Shown in pieces: positions 1 to 11,984 of a stretch of DNA of 64,000 nt. The notes below the pieces were generated by a model. It saw only the letters and a list, made by a program, of their open reading frames with translations, was not told the origin of the DNA and did no database searches. Each line of letters begins with the position of its first letter. Position 1 is the first letter of the stretch. The position numbers and the translations under genes were made by a program. Source of the stretch: Brachionus manjavacas (Eukaryota; Rotifera; Eurotatoria; Ploima; Brachionidae); NCBI GenBank assembly GCA_019054805.1, contig JAHQIY010000017.1, forward strand, positions 248,001-312,000. Reading direction: 5' to 3'.

Positions 1-617
1 AAATAGTGAAATTTTTAAGTTTATACACTCACTTTTTACCGATTAAATTATATAATTAGAAAAATTTTAATATTACCTAATAAAACTTTATTTTTGAATA
101 TTTTTAAATCATTTTTTTGATTGATTTATACCAGGCGCAAACAACATTTATTTTCATAAAATTTTTTTTTTTGTTTAGAATAAATAAATCTACAAAAATA
201 AAATTAAAAAAGATAGGTAATTTTTTAAATCCAATTAAATTTGATTTAGCTTTTTTATCACTTGATGTTGAATGTAAAAATAAAACTAAAAAAATTTTTT
301 TTCATTTAGGATTTAAAAAAATTCGAATTTTTAAATACTTTTCCTGTTCTTTTCCCAAATAGAAATTCTTCATTTATTTTTCAAATTTTTATATTACAGA
401 TATTTTTTTGAATTTTAATATTTATCTTAGAAAACAAACAAAAAACAACTTTTATTAAAATTAAGATTTTTTTGTTTAGAATAATTGAAGTTATGAAAGC
501 AAAAACAAATTTTAATTTATTTACATCAAGGCCTATTGAAATTAAAAAATAGTGACTCAATCTTGATCAACCTCCTGGTCAGCAGCATACTTTCAATCCA
601 ATGAATTTGGACAATGG
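1..617. other. AT-rich flank without a supported gene
   Basis: Very AT-rich sequence beyond the 3' end of MBTPS2. An open frame at 117-362 is made mainly of Lys, Phe, Ile and Asn codons, as expected from base composition alone, and shows no domain. No RNA gene or repeat end was recognised. Confidence 0.5.
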
Positions 618-3600
618 TCAAGTTTTTAAAAATTTCGAGTAAGCCATCGAAACAAACGCTAAAACTATATTGACAACCAACAACGAGCTGCCCAGTATCA
701 TCAATATGACATACACTAGCGGTCTTTTTTGTGGAATGGATGTAAAGTCTTCGGATTTTTTATTCAACGATAACAAAGAGGCTAAAATGTATTGTCCATC
801 TAATGCAAAACATGGTACCAAATTTAGTATCCCGATCGCTCCACTAAATGCTATTATGTATCTAAAAAAATTACTTTAGGATTTAAGCTAAATTTTTTTT
901 AATAAATAAATACTTTAATAATAGTTTTAACTTTTGATTTAGAAATTTTGGAACATATTTATATTTTGCTAAATTATCTTCTATAAAAACTTGAGTAACA
1001 TAAATTGGTAAATTTTTAGAAAATTTAAAATCAAAATTATTGTACCTGTGTACAAGAGATCTCTGACTGAGCCCACAAATAAAACTGCTGGTTCTTCTTC
1101 CAAGTCAATTCGTATTAGTTTTGTGTTGTTCGTAGACAAAGGCATTGCACATATGTCCTGTTCACAATCAGAATTTTGTAGACAAGTTTTTTTTTCAGTC
1201 ACTTGGCGAGCTGGCAAACAACTATAAGCCTTGGAAATTTAAACAATAATTAGTAAATTATTTTTAAAATTAATAACAAAATGCTCACCTTTTTATCTAA
1301 TTTCCATTTAAAACAAAAATTAGTTGAGCTAAAATTAACATTACAACAATCTTCAAGTACTTTGTCAGTGTGCACTTTATTTCAGCTGTAAATTAACGAT
1401 TTTTGAGTTTTAATTTGGCAAAATTACCAGTAAATGAGGAAAGCTTGTAAAGTTGATTAAGGCTCAAACAATGACCAGGTATCGGCTCACTTTCGTATTT
1501 ATGCAAGCATTGAAAATAACTGAACGAGTCGGATACATTGCAGTGAGCCACTTGGGTAATGATAGAATTAATTTTTACACTTGATTCCAAAGGTGATTCA
1601 GCACTAATTGAGACTATGTGAGCTTTTCTATCAAACAACTGTTTAATTGCATACGGGTGAGCTTTAAGAAGAGCGAGGGCCAAGAGAACAAAAACAAAGT
1701 TGTGCCAAACACCGGCGCAGAATATGCGGAGCTGTCTTAGTGGTGAAATAACCATTATGTGATCTGTGCACAAGTCTACGTATGCTCCAGGAAATATGGC
1801 TACTAAAAAGACACCAAATCCATTCACCCGAACCTGTTCTCGTGATGCAGCTATTGCATGACCAAATTCGTGCACTAGACCACACAGAAACAATGCTGCC
1901 AAGTAATACCACACTTGACTTGATGGTACATTGACACCTGGTAGCTAAGAAAATTTAAATAATATTTTTAAAGATGCTTTTTATTTATATCAAAATAACA
2001 ATTAACAAATTTATCCTAGTTATTTAATTCTTTTGAAAATTTTCACCTTTTCAATTTCTTTTAGTCTCTTCTCTAGAATAATTTCTATACAAAGTACGAT
2101 CTTTTTTTCAGTTTAATTGATTAGATTTTTATTTTAATAAAATGGCATTTTTCGATAAAATAGAATTGAAATTTTTTATGATAACTTTTAATGTTAAAAA
2201 GAAATTTTTTTTTAAAAATCTAAAATTTTAGCTTCTTTTTTTATAAAAAATACCAAAAAATCAGAAACCAAAACTAGTTAATCTTAAAGGAAGCTTTGAG
2301 TCTTGTACCATTGGTGAACACTTGTTCATAGACAATGTATTATGTTTGATTCATGGATAATATCATTGTTTGAATGTCCAACTAATTTTATACTTGACCA
2401 CCAAATCATTAGCTTATACATAACACTAGTTATATAATTCTGAAACAACAACAACTCTTTTGATCTCTAAAAATTACATTCTTAAGTAAGCCCACTGAAT
2501 CCTTCAAAGTAGTTTTAGTAGTTGAGTTTGATCAGTCATTAATGGTTGAATGGTTCAAAAGTAAATTTATTAAAAATGTATGGATTAGAAGCTGAAGCTT
2601 TATCTAATGTAAGTACTAAAAATAATTGCTCAAGAGATAGAAAAAAATGAATTATGTAACTTAAAAATGTTAGTTGAAGAAGACTTTGGTTGATGGTTCT
2701 TTTAAGTGAGTGGAAAAAAATAGAGGTTCTGAACCGATTACTGGAACTGGTCGTATAGTCAAAAAAATGACTTAAAAAGAATATACATCATGTTAAGCTT
2801 ATGATTGAGAACAGTGATAAAGTTTGTCAAACTCAGGTCGCTAAACGCTTTGATTGCAGTCAATCATTTATATCAAAATATTTGAGAGGGTATTCTAAAA
2901 TAAAACGATATAAGAAAAAAAAGATACCATAAAAGATCTGAGAACTTTATCATTGATGATTCGCATAACATCATAAGAGTCGGTTGGTTGATTTTTTTTA
3001 GGTGACGTGTCTCAATGTCATCAAACAGGACTATACGGAAGGGGTATACTTGATTTGGCCTGACTCAGCGTCTTCTCATTACGCAAAAAGTGCAATAGCC
3101 TACCTGGATGAGCAAAGCATCGATTATGTAGCTAAGAAAAAGAACCCTCCTAAATTAACGAAAACTATTGGAAAATTTTGAAAGCAGAAATGTGTAAGAA
3201 AAATTGGTATGCTGAAAATATGGATCAACTTATTATAACTATTAAGTACTTTATTAGAAAGATAGGCCGTAGCTCCATACAAGCCTTGATGGAATGCGTT
3301 TTCTCCCCAGTTGACAAAGTAAGAAGGAAAGAAGTATTTTAATAAAGATATAGTGTGAATAAATATTTTTTTGATGTAGCTTAATAATTCTTTTTGAATT
3401 TAAAAAAAATATTAATATTTTAGGCAGTTATGACCCTTTCCAGCCAGTTCGCTTTTTAGTCATATCCCGTTTGTCCACCTGATATAGTCCATCTTTAAAT
3501 TTATTAATTATCACATTCTAAAACTGTCCATGAACCATGCATTGTCCACCAATAATACGAGATTGAAGGTTTTTTTAGAATATTTTTTATTCACTTACTT

Positions 3601-4218
3601 TGGGCAAATATTCGAAAATACATTATTGTAATTTTTTTTGTCAATGAAAAAACACCTGTTTTACGTATTTTTACGTTTAAAATAAATCATTTAAAAATTT
3701 TTTCCTATTCTTTTTAAAATAAAACATCAAAGTAAAAGATTGAGAGGATTAAAAATTTACCAAACTCTCATTTTTTATGTATTTTGAAGTTTTGCCTGTA
3801 TATTTTTTGCCAATAGATTAAACATAAAAAAGTAATATCAAAAATTGACGTAGAATATAGAAAAAAGTCTTACCACTGGAACAATAATTTGTTTCGACAA
3901 TGGCTTGGGTCGAAAAAAGTCATAAATTGTGTACAATAGAAGAAAAAATGAGAAAAATTGTCCAACTAGACCAATTATAACTCCAATATTAAACCAATGC
4001 TTGAGAAAATTCGATTTCCAGCTGGACAACTTAATAAAAAGCCGATTGCATTTGACCGTGTACCATTTTATGTGCAGTAGTTTAACAGTGAAACCATTTT
4101 TGCTCAATATTTTAGCATAGGCTGCCGATGTAAACCGGTTATCAATCAACAACTTATTGAAAACAAAAACTAACAACCAAAAGAGAGTTACATTCCAAAA
4201 AATGCTACCAGATAGCAT
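618..4218 (-). CDS. MBTPS2: Membrane-bound transcription factor site-2 protease (S2P), six exons
   Basis: Intramembrane zinc metalloprotease of the Golgi that makes the second cut in SREBP and ATF6, releasing their transcription-factor domains. Predicted exons on the minus strand: 4218-3874, 1944-1428, 1374-1289, 1229-1046, 980-914 and 861-618. They join in frame to 480 aa; human S2P is 519. The N-terminal exon carries hydrophobic segments. The zinc motif HEFGH lies at about residues 140-144, directly after intron 1, followed by the conserved stretch around [10 protein letters not shown] and the [13 protein letters not shown] block. The third metal ligand is the LDG in [11 protein letters not shown] near residue 421. 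The Cys-rich luminal loop (exons 3-4, including CLPARQ) is present. All catalytic motifs are intact, so the gene looks functional. The exon 3 acceptor is the weakest junction: the better-looking CAG a few bases upstream would bring in a stop. Intron 1 is 1.9 kb and holds a transposase relic. Confidence 0.93.
2640..3345 (+). pseudogene. Degenerate Tc1/mariner-type transposase in MBTPS2 intron 1
   Basis: Plus-strand translation gives broken blocks of a mariner/Tc1-like transposase. First comes a helix-turn-helix block ([20 protein letters not shown], about 2830-2892). Around 3030-3175 there is a catalytic-domain block containing [19 protein letters not shown], then, after frame changes, a stretch resembling the ENFW motif near 3170. 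Stops and frameshifts separate the blocks and the first catalytic region is not recognisable, so it cannot be active. It lies antisense to the host gene. No terminal inverted repeats were identified with confidence. Confidence 0.7.
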
Positions 4219-4328
4219 CTATGACCACAGTAAAAAAAAAAGAATTTCGAGTTGATTCAAAGTTTTAGATAGATCGTTTTTTAAATCGATCAGAAAATAA
4301 AAAAAATTTTCTAATTTTAAAAATAACA

Positions 4329-4334
4329 TTTATT
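4329..4334 (-). terminator. Poly(A) signal of CHORDC1
   Basis: TTTATT on the plus strand (AATAAA on the transcript), 26 bases after the CHORDC1 stop and about 110 bases before the MBTPS2 start codon. The two minus-strand genes are therefore separated by almost no spacer. Confidence 0.5.
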
Positions 4335-4359
4335 CAATAAAACACATAGAGCAAAAAAT

Positions 4360-5343
4360 CTAGTCCTTTTTTGGCACATACTCCAGTTTGGCCCAGCTGA
4401 TCGGATCAGCTTTTTTCATTTTAATCTCAACTTTACTTTGATATAAATTAACTAAACTTTCTTCCAAATTGATCACACCGAACAGGTCAAAATTTTTAAC
4501 AAATGATTTCGATCCCGAATCGAAAACAATGTCTAGTTCTAGTCGGACCCGGTTGGCCTTGATGCTTGTTCTATCTGGAAGTGGATTCTTGGAATAAACA
4601 GTTAGAATAGCAAAGCCTCCAGTCTGGTGAAAGTCATAGCGGCACTCGGCTTTTTCACCTTCGCATTTTGTTTCCTTAATCCACAAGTGAGAGCCTTCGG
4701 TGCATCCGACCTGGTTTAAAAAGTTGTCGAAATCGCTGGTTTTTCGTTGGCAACAAGACCAGTATTTCATTCCCTCGTGAAAAACAGCTACACCCGGATG
4801 ATACACACACTTTTCTGCATTGCTGCTCTCGTCCCTGTATCTAGCTTGGCAAGAGGCGTTTTTGCATGGGGTGTCCACAGGCACATGGTTGGCACATGTT
4901 TCGGTCAGTGATTCGCTTGATTTTGTTTCGGTCATTTTTTCCAGCACGGTTCTCAGACTTGGCGCTATAGTTCGCTTTAATTCCACTAAAGGCTGGTGCT
5001 CGCTGGGTCGTGGCGTCAATTCTGGCGCTTTTCTTGTCTCATAAATTAAAATTTCTTGTTCTTTGATTTCAGGTACATTGTTTTGGGGTTTTTCGGGCTC
5101 CGCTGGTTTGGCATTTGAATGACACGAGCGTGTACATCCAGGTATGCTCAAAAATTGAGTAAAATCAGTTGATTTCTTGTTACAGCAAGACCAACCTTTG
5201 AGAGCATCGTGGAAGACCGGCTGACCCGGATGATGCTGGCAAGCATCTTCTTTGTTGTCGCTTAAATCAAATTCTTTGCCGCAACCTTTGTTATAGCAAG
5301 TTACCAGTGGCATTTTATTTTTGTCTTCGGATTTGTTCCTCAA
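4360..5343 (-). CDS. CHORDC1: CHORD and CS domain protein (CHORDC1/morgana), HSP90 co-chaperone
   Basis: Single-exon gene of 327 codons counting from the first ATG. The start is more likely Met11 (5313), because family members begin with a short leader directly before the CYNxGCG motif. CHORD1 spans residues 6-74 (CYNKGCGKEF, ACQHHPG, WSCC, FLSIPGCTRSCH). CHORD2 spans about 160-219 with the same Cys/His pattern. Each CHORD binds two zinc ions. A CS (p23-like) domain fills about 233-320, the HSP90-binding module. Human CHORDC1 is 332 aa, so the length agrees. Family role: HSP90 co-chaperone that restrains ROCK and centrosome amplification. It sits 141 bp upstream of MBTPS2 on the same strand, which would suit joint transcription. 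Confidence 0.96.
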   Translation of the reverse strand: MRNKSEDKNKMPLVTCYNKGCGKEFDLSDNKEDACQHHPGQPVFHDALKGWSCCNKKSTDFTQFLSIPGCTRSCHSNAKPAEPEKPQNNVPEIKEQEILIYETRKAPELTPRPSEHQPLVELKRTIAPSLRTVLEKMTETKSSESLTETCANHVPVDTPCKNASCQARYRDESSNAEKCVYHPGVAVFHEGMKYWSCCQRKTSDFDNFLNQVGCTEGSHLWIKETKCEGEKAECRYDFHQTGGFAILTVYSKNPLPDRTSIKANRVRLELDIVFDSGSKSFVKNFDLFGVINLEESLVNLYQSKVEIKMKKADPISWAKLEYVPKKD

Positions 5344-6925
5344 GTCTTATTTATCATGAATTTTTTTAGGTTAAACCGATTTTTTTTTCAAATTAAAGAA
5401 TTTACTAGAAATTTCTTCATTAATTTTTACAAAAAAATTAATTTTTTCTTTGCAATAATAACTCTACTTATTATCCTGCTTGTATATTGATTTTAATTAG
5501 CTTTTAAAGTTTTCTTATATTCGTTTTCTTATTATTTTATTTCTCTAATTAAAAAAATTAAAAATAAATATTTTTATTAATTTATTTTAAATGAAAAAAA
5601 ATAAATTTTCAGTATTTCAATTTTTTTTTACTTAAATTTAATAAAATTTGTCAAAAAAATTTAAAGTTGTAAGGTAGTTTAATATTTATTCGAATAAAAA
5701 AAATAATTCCCAATTTGAATTTGGACAAAAAATTATACTGATTTATAATTTAGATAAAAAATAACTAAATATTAATTGGATTTTGATAACAAAAATAAAA
5801 ATGATTTTTTTCTTAGAAGGTTCCAAATTAGATTTGTATTCCTTTTTCAAGTTGTTTCTTAAATTATAATAAAAATTTAGAGTGTGTTTCTTTTCTCATT
5901 ATTTTATGAGTTAATGTCTTGAGTTATGCGTAAAAATGTAGAAACGTGAGTGTCGTTAAGTTTTAGGTAATTTTTTGAATCTATAGAAAATTTTCAATTA
6001 TCTTACTATTCTTAAATTTTCAATTAATTGTTATTTTTTTTTTTACAAACATTAAACAAGCATTTAATTTTTTCTTTATTCGAATTTCTAAATTAAATTT
6101 CCTAATAAATCCAAATTATGTTTAGAATTTGAAATTATTTGAATTTGAAATTTAGCCAATTTAAAAATCAATTTAGGAAATAAACTAATCGTTTAAAGAT
6201 GAAAATTAAAAGAATTTTATCTTGAGATATTTTTTATCTAAATATTAAAATATTGTTCAAAAAAAAGTTAAATTTCAACACTAGTATTTACAGTGGTAAT
6301 TTTTTTCCCAGAAAATGTATTATACCAAAATTGATTTCACAAATAATTATTATTTAAATTATTAGTAACAATTGAAATAATTTTTATTTTTTTTTTTTTT
6401 AAATTTATCAGGAATATTGATAACGAGTAGATTTTGATGTTAGGAAAAAATCTATTTTTTAAGGTAATTTACTGTTTACAATTTTTTTGTAAATATTCCA
6501 ATATTTTTTTAAATAATTTTTATAAATATTTTATTAAATTAATAGAGAAGATTGAAAAAGTGTATTGTCTTCATTTGAATGTTGTTGATGTTTGATAAAA
6601 TGCAAATTTTAGCAAAGATTTTGTAGACTAAATTAAAAAATTATTTTTAAAGACAATACTTTTAAATTTTCTGTATTAAAATACATTTTCCAAATAAATA
6701 GTTATACAAATTATTAGTTTAAAAAAGAATGATTATAATTTTAATTTGCAGACTCATTTGGAAATAAACCATAAATATTACATATTACATACATAGGTTA
6801 TTCAATTTTTATCTATTTTTAAAATAATTCTTAATTGTTTCCGAAATTTATTATTTTAATCTGAAAGAGTCAATGTTAAATAAAAGTTAGGTTTATTCAA
6901 ATAAATAAAATATATTAAAAAAATA
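5344..6925. other. AT-rich intergenic stretch
   Basis: No coding pattern, inverted repeat or transposon motif was recognised. Poly-A and poly-T runs dominate. The promoter of CHORDC1 must lie at the left end. Confidence 0.5.
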
Positions 6926-6996
6926 TGCACTGGCCGGGAATCGAACCCGGGCCGCCCGCGTGGCAGGCGAGCATTCTACCACTGAACCACCAGTGC
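6926..6996 (-). tRNA. tRNA-Gly (anticodon GCC)
   Basis: 71-nt tRNA on the minus strand. The acceptor stem pairs GCACTGG with CCAGTGC, with discriminator A. The A box lies in GTGGTTCAGTGGTAGAATG. The anticodon loop contains GCC (CTGCCAC), and the T arm with B box is GGTTCGATTCC. No intron and no encoded CCA. A run of seven T follows the 3' end on the transcript, serving as the Pol III terminator. Confidence 0.98.
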
Positions 6997-8561
6997 TTAC
7001 TTTAATTTTACAAATAGTCATTTTTTTAAATTGACTTGATTACATCAAATTTTTTAACTGTCTTTAGGTGATTTTTTTGTTTATTCAATCTAAAGCATTC
7101 AAAGCTTTTAATGATACGTATATCAAGAATGAAGCAAAGAGCTAATGGACGAAAAATGGCATTAATCAACAACGTGTATCAAAAATCGACCGGAAATCAA
7201 CAAAAGCAAATTTGATTAGTAAAATTAGAACTGAAGAAAGTCGAAGAAAATAATTGGATTTTTCAAACAGATATTCAAAGTATCTTATCTAGCAGTAAAT
7301 TTTCTTTTGAGTTTTAACTCTTATTATAATACCAATTTTTATTTATAAAAAGGAACAATGTTAGACAATGATTGACTTAATAATTTCCTCTTAAATATTT
7401 CGGAAAAAAGAAAATTTAAATGAATTTTTTTTTTATATTTTTCTTAACTGGTTTTTAAAGTCCAAAGTAAAATCTAAATAAAATAAAAAAAAATAGGAAT
7501 TGATTTATGACTTTATTTGAATAATTAGGAAATTTAGTCGCAAGGCTCATATCTTCATAGTTTTTGCTTACTGATGTATAACATTTTCACATTTAAGTTC
7601 CATTTACGATTCAATGAAGTTAAAACAAACAAGATTTTGTGCAAAAATACTTAACCAAGAAATAGTTAGACTAGAATATAGTAGAATTTAGAATGAACCT
7701 TTAATAATAACTTATAGTAAGTTTTCGATCCATTTGACAAAAATTTTTCTTAATTTTCAGTGAATTTTTTAGCATTTGCAGAGAATTTTTTGTCAGCTAA
7801 TGATCACCTTTTTTTGTATTTCAAGGCAATACATGGCTGATCTTAAAATCAATCATTTTAGAATTTTAAAAAAATTTTAATATAATTTTTGGTCTAAAAA
7901 AATTTAATTTTGATTCTCAATTTTCTAGTAAATAATAAAAGTTAACAAAATTAATTAACCAATATTTTATGTTATTTTTTTCCATCAAATCTAAAATTAT
8001 AAAATCAAAAAATTAATTCATTTTTAATTGAAAATTTTTTGGACTAATTTTATTGATTGCACTTTTTTCAACCATTTTTCGACGTAGAGACGCCTTCAAT
8101 AATCAAGAATTGGTAAATAAAAGAGTACAGTCTGAAATTCTAATTACTCCAGTTGCTTCTAGAATATGCTTAGCAAAGACTGAGCTTGATTCATTTCCAC
8201 AATCTGAAAAAAGTGTCAAATATAAGTGTAAAAATGGAAATAAATCGAGTTCTACACAAGTTCTACACAAATAATAACATTTGGTCCTTGAGTAGGGAGA
8301 AAGTTGGAGAAGGTTAAAAATTGTCATGACCAAAGACTGGGAATTTAGACTAAAAAAATTTTTCATTTATCAAAATTTATATCAATTTTTTTTTGTAAAA
8401 GATTTTAAGTTGTTGCTTAAATTTAGTCAAAATTTTTTTGAAAGTAAAAAAAAAACTGGACTTTGAGTGTTAAAAAATTCATTAAATTTTTTTTTTTATT
8501 TACTATAAATGGTCAATAGAGATGGTATCATAATAATTAATTTTTTATTTAGATAAAAATA
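6997..8561. other. AT-rich spacer between the tRNA-Gly genes
   Basis: No gene supported. Overlapping frames on opposite strands at 8053-8366 lack recognisable domains and read as chance frames. There is no sequence similarity to the flank of the other tRNA copy beyond the tRNA itself. Confidence 0.5.
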
Positions 8562-8632
8562 TGCACTGGCCGGGAATCGAACCCGGGCCGCCCGCGTGGC
8601 AGGCGAGCATTCTACCACTGAACCACCAGTGC
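8562..8632 (-). tRNA. tRNA-Gly (anticodon GCC), second copy
   Basis: Identical over all 71 nt to the copy 1.6 kb to the left and in the same orientation. A run of five T follows the 3' end on the transcript. The flanks differ from the first copy apart from the ATAT and T-run directly after the gene, so this is either an old duplication or copies kept identical by gene conversion. Confidence 0.98.
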
Positions 8633-8840
8633 TTATCAATTCGGCATCCACATTCACAATATTAGCTCAATAGGCAAATTTAAAACAATTTTAGATTTGC
8701 AATCAACAATTCTTGTAATTTCAAAAATAAATGCAAATAAACTGAACCCTAAAATCATAAGAGCCTTTTTTCAATAGCTAACCTAGTTTATAATTTATTA
8801 CTAAAAAATAAAAAGAAAATAATATCAAATGAATCTTTAA

Positions 8841-10409
8841 ATGCGTCCAGCTTGCGTGATTTGTACCGAAATATTTGTGGTCAACTCGCACATATCAGCC
8901 TGTGCATGCGGCCACATATTTCACGAAGAGTGTCTCTTCCGCTGGTTCAGCACAAGCCAAAAGTCGTGTCCGCAGTGCCGCGCCAAGCTTAAAGACTCCG
9001 ATGTCATCAAACGACTCTTTCTCACCGAGTCCGATTCCTTGCCCTCCACTCAATCACTAACCGACTTCAACGACGAACACGTCAAGCAGAAATACGAGGA
9101 TCTTCTCAATAGGTACGAACAGCTCAAGTCAGATCTCAAGGACAAAACCGAATCGCTCAACCAAAAAAGCAAACTCATCGAACAAGTAAATTTTTCATTG
9201 CCCATTTTATTTTATGAAATACACTTGAAAAATAAAAAAAAGAAAGATGTCAAAATAAAAGAGCTAGACGACTTTAAGTCAAGTCACAAAAAAAAACTCA
9301 ACGAAAATGTGGTCTTAATTGATTATCTCAAAAAAGAGCTCGAGTATGACAAAATTTTAAAAATAAACTTTTTAAAAAATTTTAATTTCCTTTTTTTCTT
9401 GCTGAACAGAGGCCATGCCAAGACCAAAGAGCTGTACGAGTTGAGGGAGAAGAAAATTTTTGAACTCGAATCCAAATTAAAAGAATACAAAGCCATTGAT
9501 TTAATTTATAGAGGTTTTGAATTTTTATTTTTTATATTTTAATTTTAACTAATTACTGAAGAACACGAAGAGGAATTTGCTGCTGAGATGAGAAAATTTG
9601 TCACATCGACTTCGAACGTGTCTCATTTGCAGACCATTATAAGACAATTGGTGAGCAGCAATGTGCTGCTAAAGGAGCACTTGAGCAAAAATAGCGAGGA
9701 GAAGAAGCTGATGCGCAAAAAGCTTGTACAGATGGAAAGAATCCAGGCCGAGAAGGACAAATTTTTGGCAAAAAAAGAAAGTGAAATGAGCGATATGAGC
9801 AAAAAGATTGCCATGCTGGAGTCGAAGAGTGATGTGCCAGAAGACAATGTGATATCGTCAAGTCAACCAGCCACGGCCTCGTCGACTCCCATACTGCCAA
9901 GATCGTTCTGCACAGATGACAGCGACATTCAGTATTTAGACGACATAGGCCGCTTTGAAAATAGTTATTTGAGAAAAAAAGATCTGAATTCGCCAGTGAC
10001 ACCTATGTTGGCGCAGAAGAGGAAGAACCCGTTCTTGAAAATGTCCGATGATGAGAGCGATGAAGTAACCGAGATACCTCCTTATCAGCCAGAGTCTAAA
10101 AAGCTAAGCCTAAGCCAAGTGCTTGGTCACAAGGTTGATTGCTCAGATGACATTGTGCTTGTGAAGCCGGTTGAGAAGGTGACTAAGCCCAATCGGTTGT
10201 TCAAGACAGCATCGTTTCACTCTGGTCTAAAAACTAGCAAGAACCCCAACGATTCCATCGAGATAAAGCCTTTGACTAAAAATGCTTCTTCTTATGTGTG
10301 TGACGGCCTTGGCGGAAGACAAAAAGTATTCAAATCGGACAATTTAAAGTCCTATTTTGTCACATCGAATTCAAAAGGACAAAAGCTATCCAAGTTTAAA
10401 GTCACTTGA
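8841..10409 (+). CDS. TRAIP: TRAF-interacting protein, RING E3 ubiquitin ligase, four exons
   Basis: E3 ligase of the replication-stress response; in vertebrates it ubiquitylates the CMG helicase at stalled or converging forks. Predicted exons 8841-9185, 9243-9343, 9410-9513 and 9562-10409 give 465 aa (human 469). A RING-H2 finger opens the protein: CVIC, CxCGHIFHxEC, CPQC (residues about 5-47). Long Lys/Glu-rich coiled coils cover exons 1-4, then a low-complexity acidic tail. Near the C-terminus is the family signature DGLGGR, followed by SDNLKSYF (10335-10358), which resembles a PCNA-interacting box lacking the initial Gln. Introns 1 and 2 (57 and 66 nt) contain no stop and keep frame, so a naive frame reads through them; the AT-rich inserted residues and good GT/AG ends favour splicing. 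An AATAAA lies near 10488. Confidence 0.92.
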
Positions 10410-11819
10410 GTTCACTTTCTTTTCTTTTTTTTTAGATTGTCCAATTTAAATTTTAAATTGTATTTTTGAAGATTAAGTTGTTTAAAAATAAAGGCTGTAT
10501 ATACTCTAAATGGAAATGTTTAATTTTTAATTGTGTAAATAAAATTGCTGCAATACATTTACTTTTAATGATCAAATGAATCACAGTAATTAAGGTATGT
10601 TTGATTCAGATGATGGCTAAAATTGATTGAAAGAGTTTTTTTTTAATTTTATTTTTGCTTTTAACTAAAGCAATTTTCTTTAGTTATTTTAAGAAAAAAA
10701 GCAGTTTTTAAATTTTATTTAGAGACAATTTTGTATCATGACATGGTTTTTTATTTTAAAAAGAACAGCTTTTATCACTTTTCTAATTATACATTATTTA
10801 TTATTCTATTTAATTACTTTTCAATTTTTTAAAATTAAAGACATTTTTACCTAAAAAATACATTTTTAGTAATTTTTTTTTAGTTTTTTAGCTATGAGCT
10901 TAAAAAAAAGAGCTAGGAGACAATTTATTTTTCTGCAATAATGCTTAGCCTATTCTCTTTCATATAATTAGTGGTCGGAAGTCAAAGTCTTATCATTATC
11001 CTGGAAACATGTGGTCCGTTAACAGCAACTCAGGTATTGACTCGTTATTTCTAGTTTTACAAGTCAAAAACAAGGTCTTATGGTGCAACTGATACTTTTG
11101 CGTAAAAGTTCATTAAATTCTCTACAAAATGGTCGGTGGTCGGCAGTTTTTAGATAATTCCTAATACCATCCGACCGCGGTCCGTGTTTTAGCATAAGCC
11201 ACCAAAATTGGTTGCAAAAAATCTCTAGTTAAGAATACAAACAAGATTTTTGGGTTTTTTTTGTTGAAGAACTCAACTACCTAAAAAAGTTTCTTCAAAT
11301 AATTCAAAATAATTATTAAGAAGCTTTTAAGATAATAAAATTTTTCAAACTATTTTTAACTACTAATTGTTGTGAGTGAGCAAAACATCTTAAATGATTT
11401 ACGTTTTGCTGATTAATTTTATGATTGTGTATAAAATTTATTTTTTTACTTTGACTTTAGACCAACTATACTTTTATCCAGATTTAACATTAGCCCATTT
11501 TTTTTAAATAAGTTTAAATTTTTTTCTAAAATTTTAATGTCTAATACTGTTTTGAACAGTTGCTGGTATAAGTTGCAAAAAGTTGGTCTCGTTGCACAGA
11601 AGCCCGTTAATTAGAATTAAATCATCTCTCATGTTGAGGTATGGGAAAAAATAGACTATGAAAAAAGTAAGTTTTAATTTTTCAACAATTTTTATTGCTT
11701 GGGCGCTTTCCAAGTTAAGATTATTAAATTAATAATAATATAAAAAATTAATGATAAAACATGTTAAAAGAATTTAGTTGAATTAAATGAATAATCAATT
11801 AAAATTTATCTAATAAAGC
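10410..11819. other. Intergenic stretch with no recognised gene
   Basis: Mostly AT-rich. A slightly more GC-rich patch at about 10970-11220 and another at 11540-11650 could be worn transposon sequence, but no reading frame in either carries a motif I can name. Confidence 0.4.
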
Positions 11820-11940
11820 AAACGACATTTTGACTCTTTTGAGCAACGGCTCCGATCTGACACAGAGGCTACTGCATCGAGTTGATCATCTACACCGCAA
11901 TTATTACCCAGTCGAAACTTTTTTTATGATGAAAGAGATT
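11820..11940 (+). repeat. Copy 3 of a conserved coding-like repeat core
   Basis: An open stretch reads NGSDLTQRLLHRVDHLHRN. The same peptide, with a few substitutions, is encoded at about 36945-37005 (plus) and 19435-19495 (minus) inside the two arms of the large inverted repeat. The family is not recognised. It is probably a fragment of a transposon protein. Confidence 0.6.
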
Positions 11941-11984
11941 TAAACATTCGCCCCGTATTGCAAAGATATTTTGAAGATTTTTTC

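Noticed and set aside
670..879. Plus-strand frame of 69 codons
   Set aside because: It is the antisense of the last MBTPS2 exon, which carries the LDG metal-ligand motif.
9637..10002. Minus-strand frames opposite TRAIP exon 4
   Set aside because: Shadows of a coding exon supported by RING context and the DGLGGR signature.
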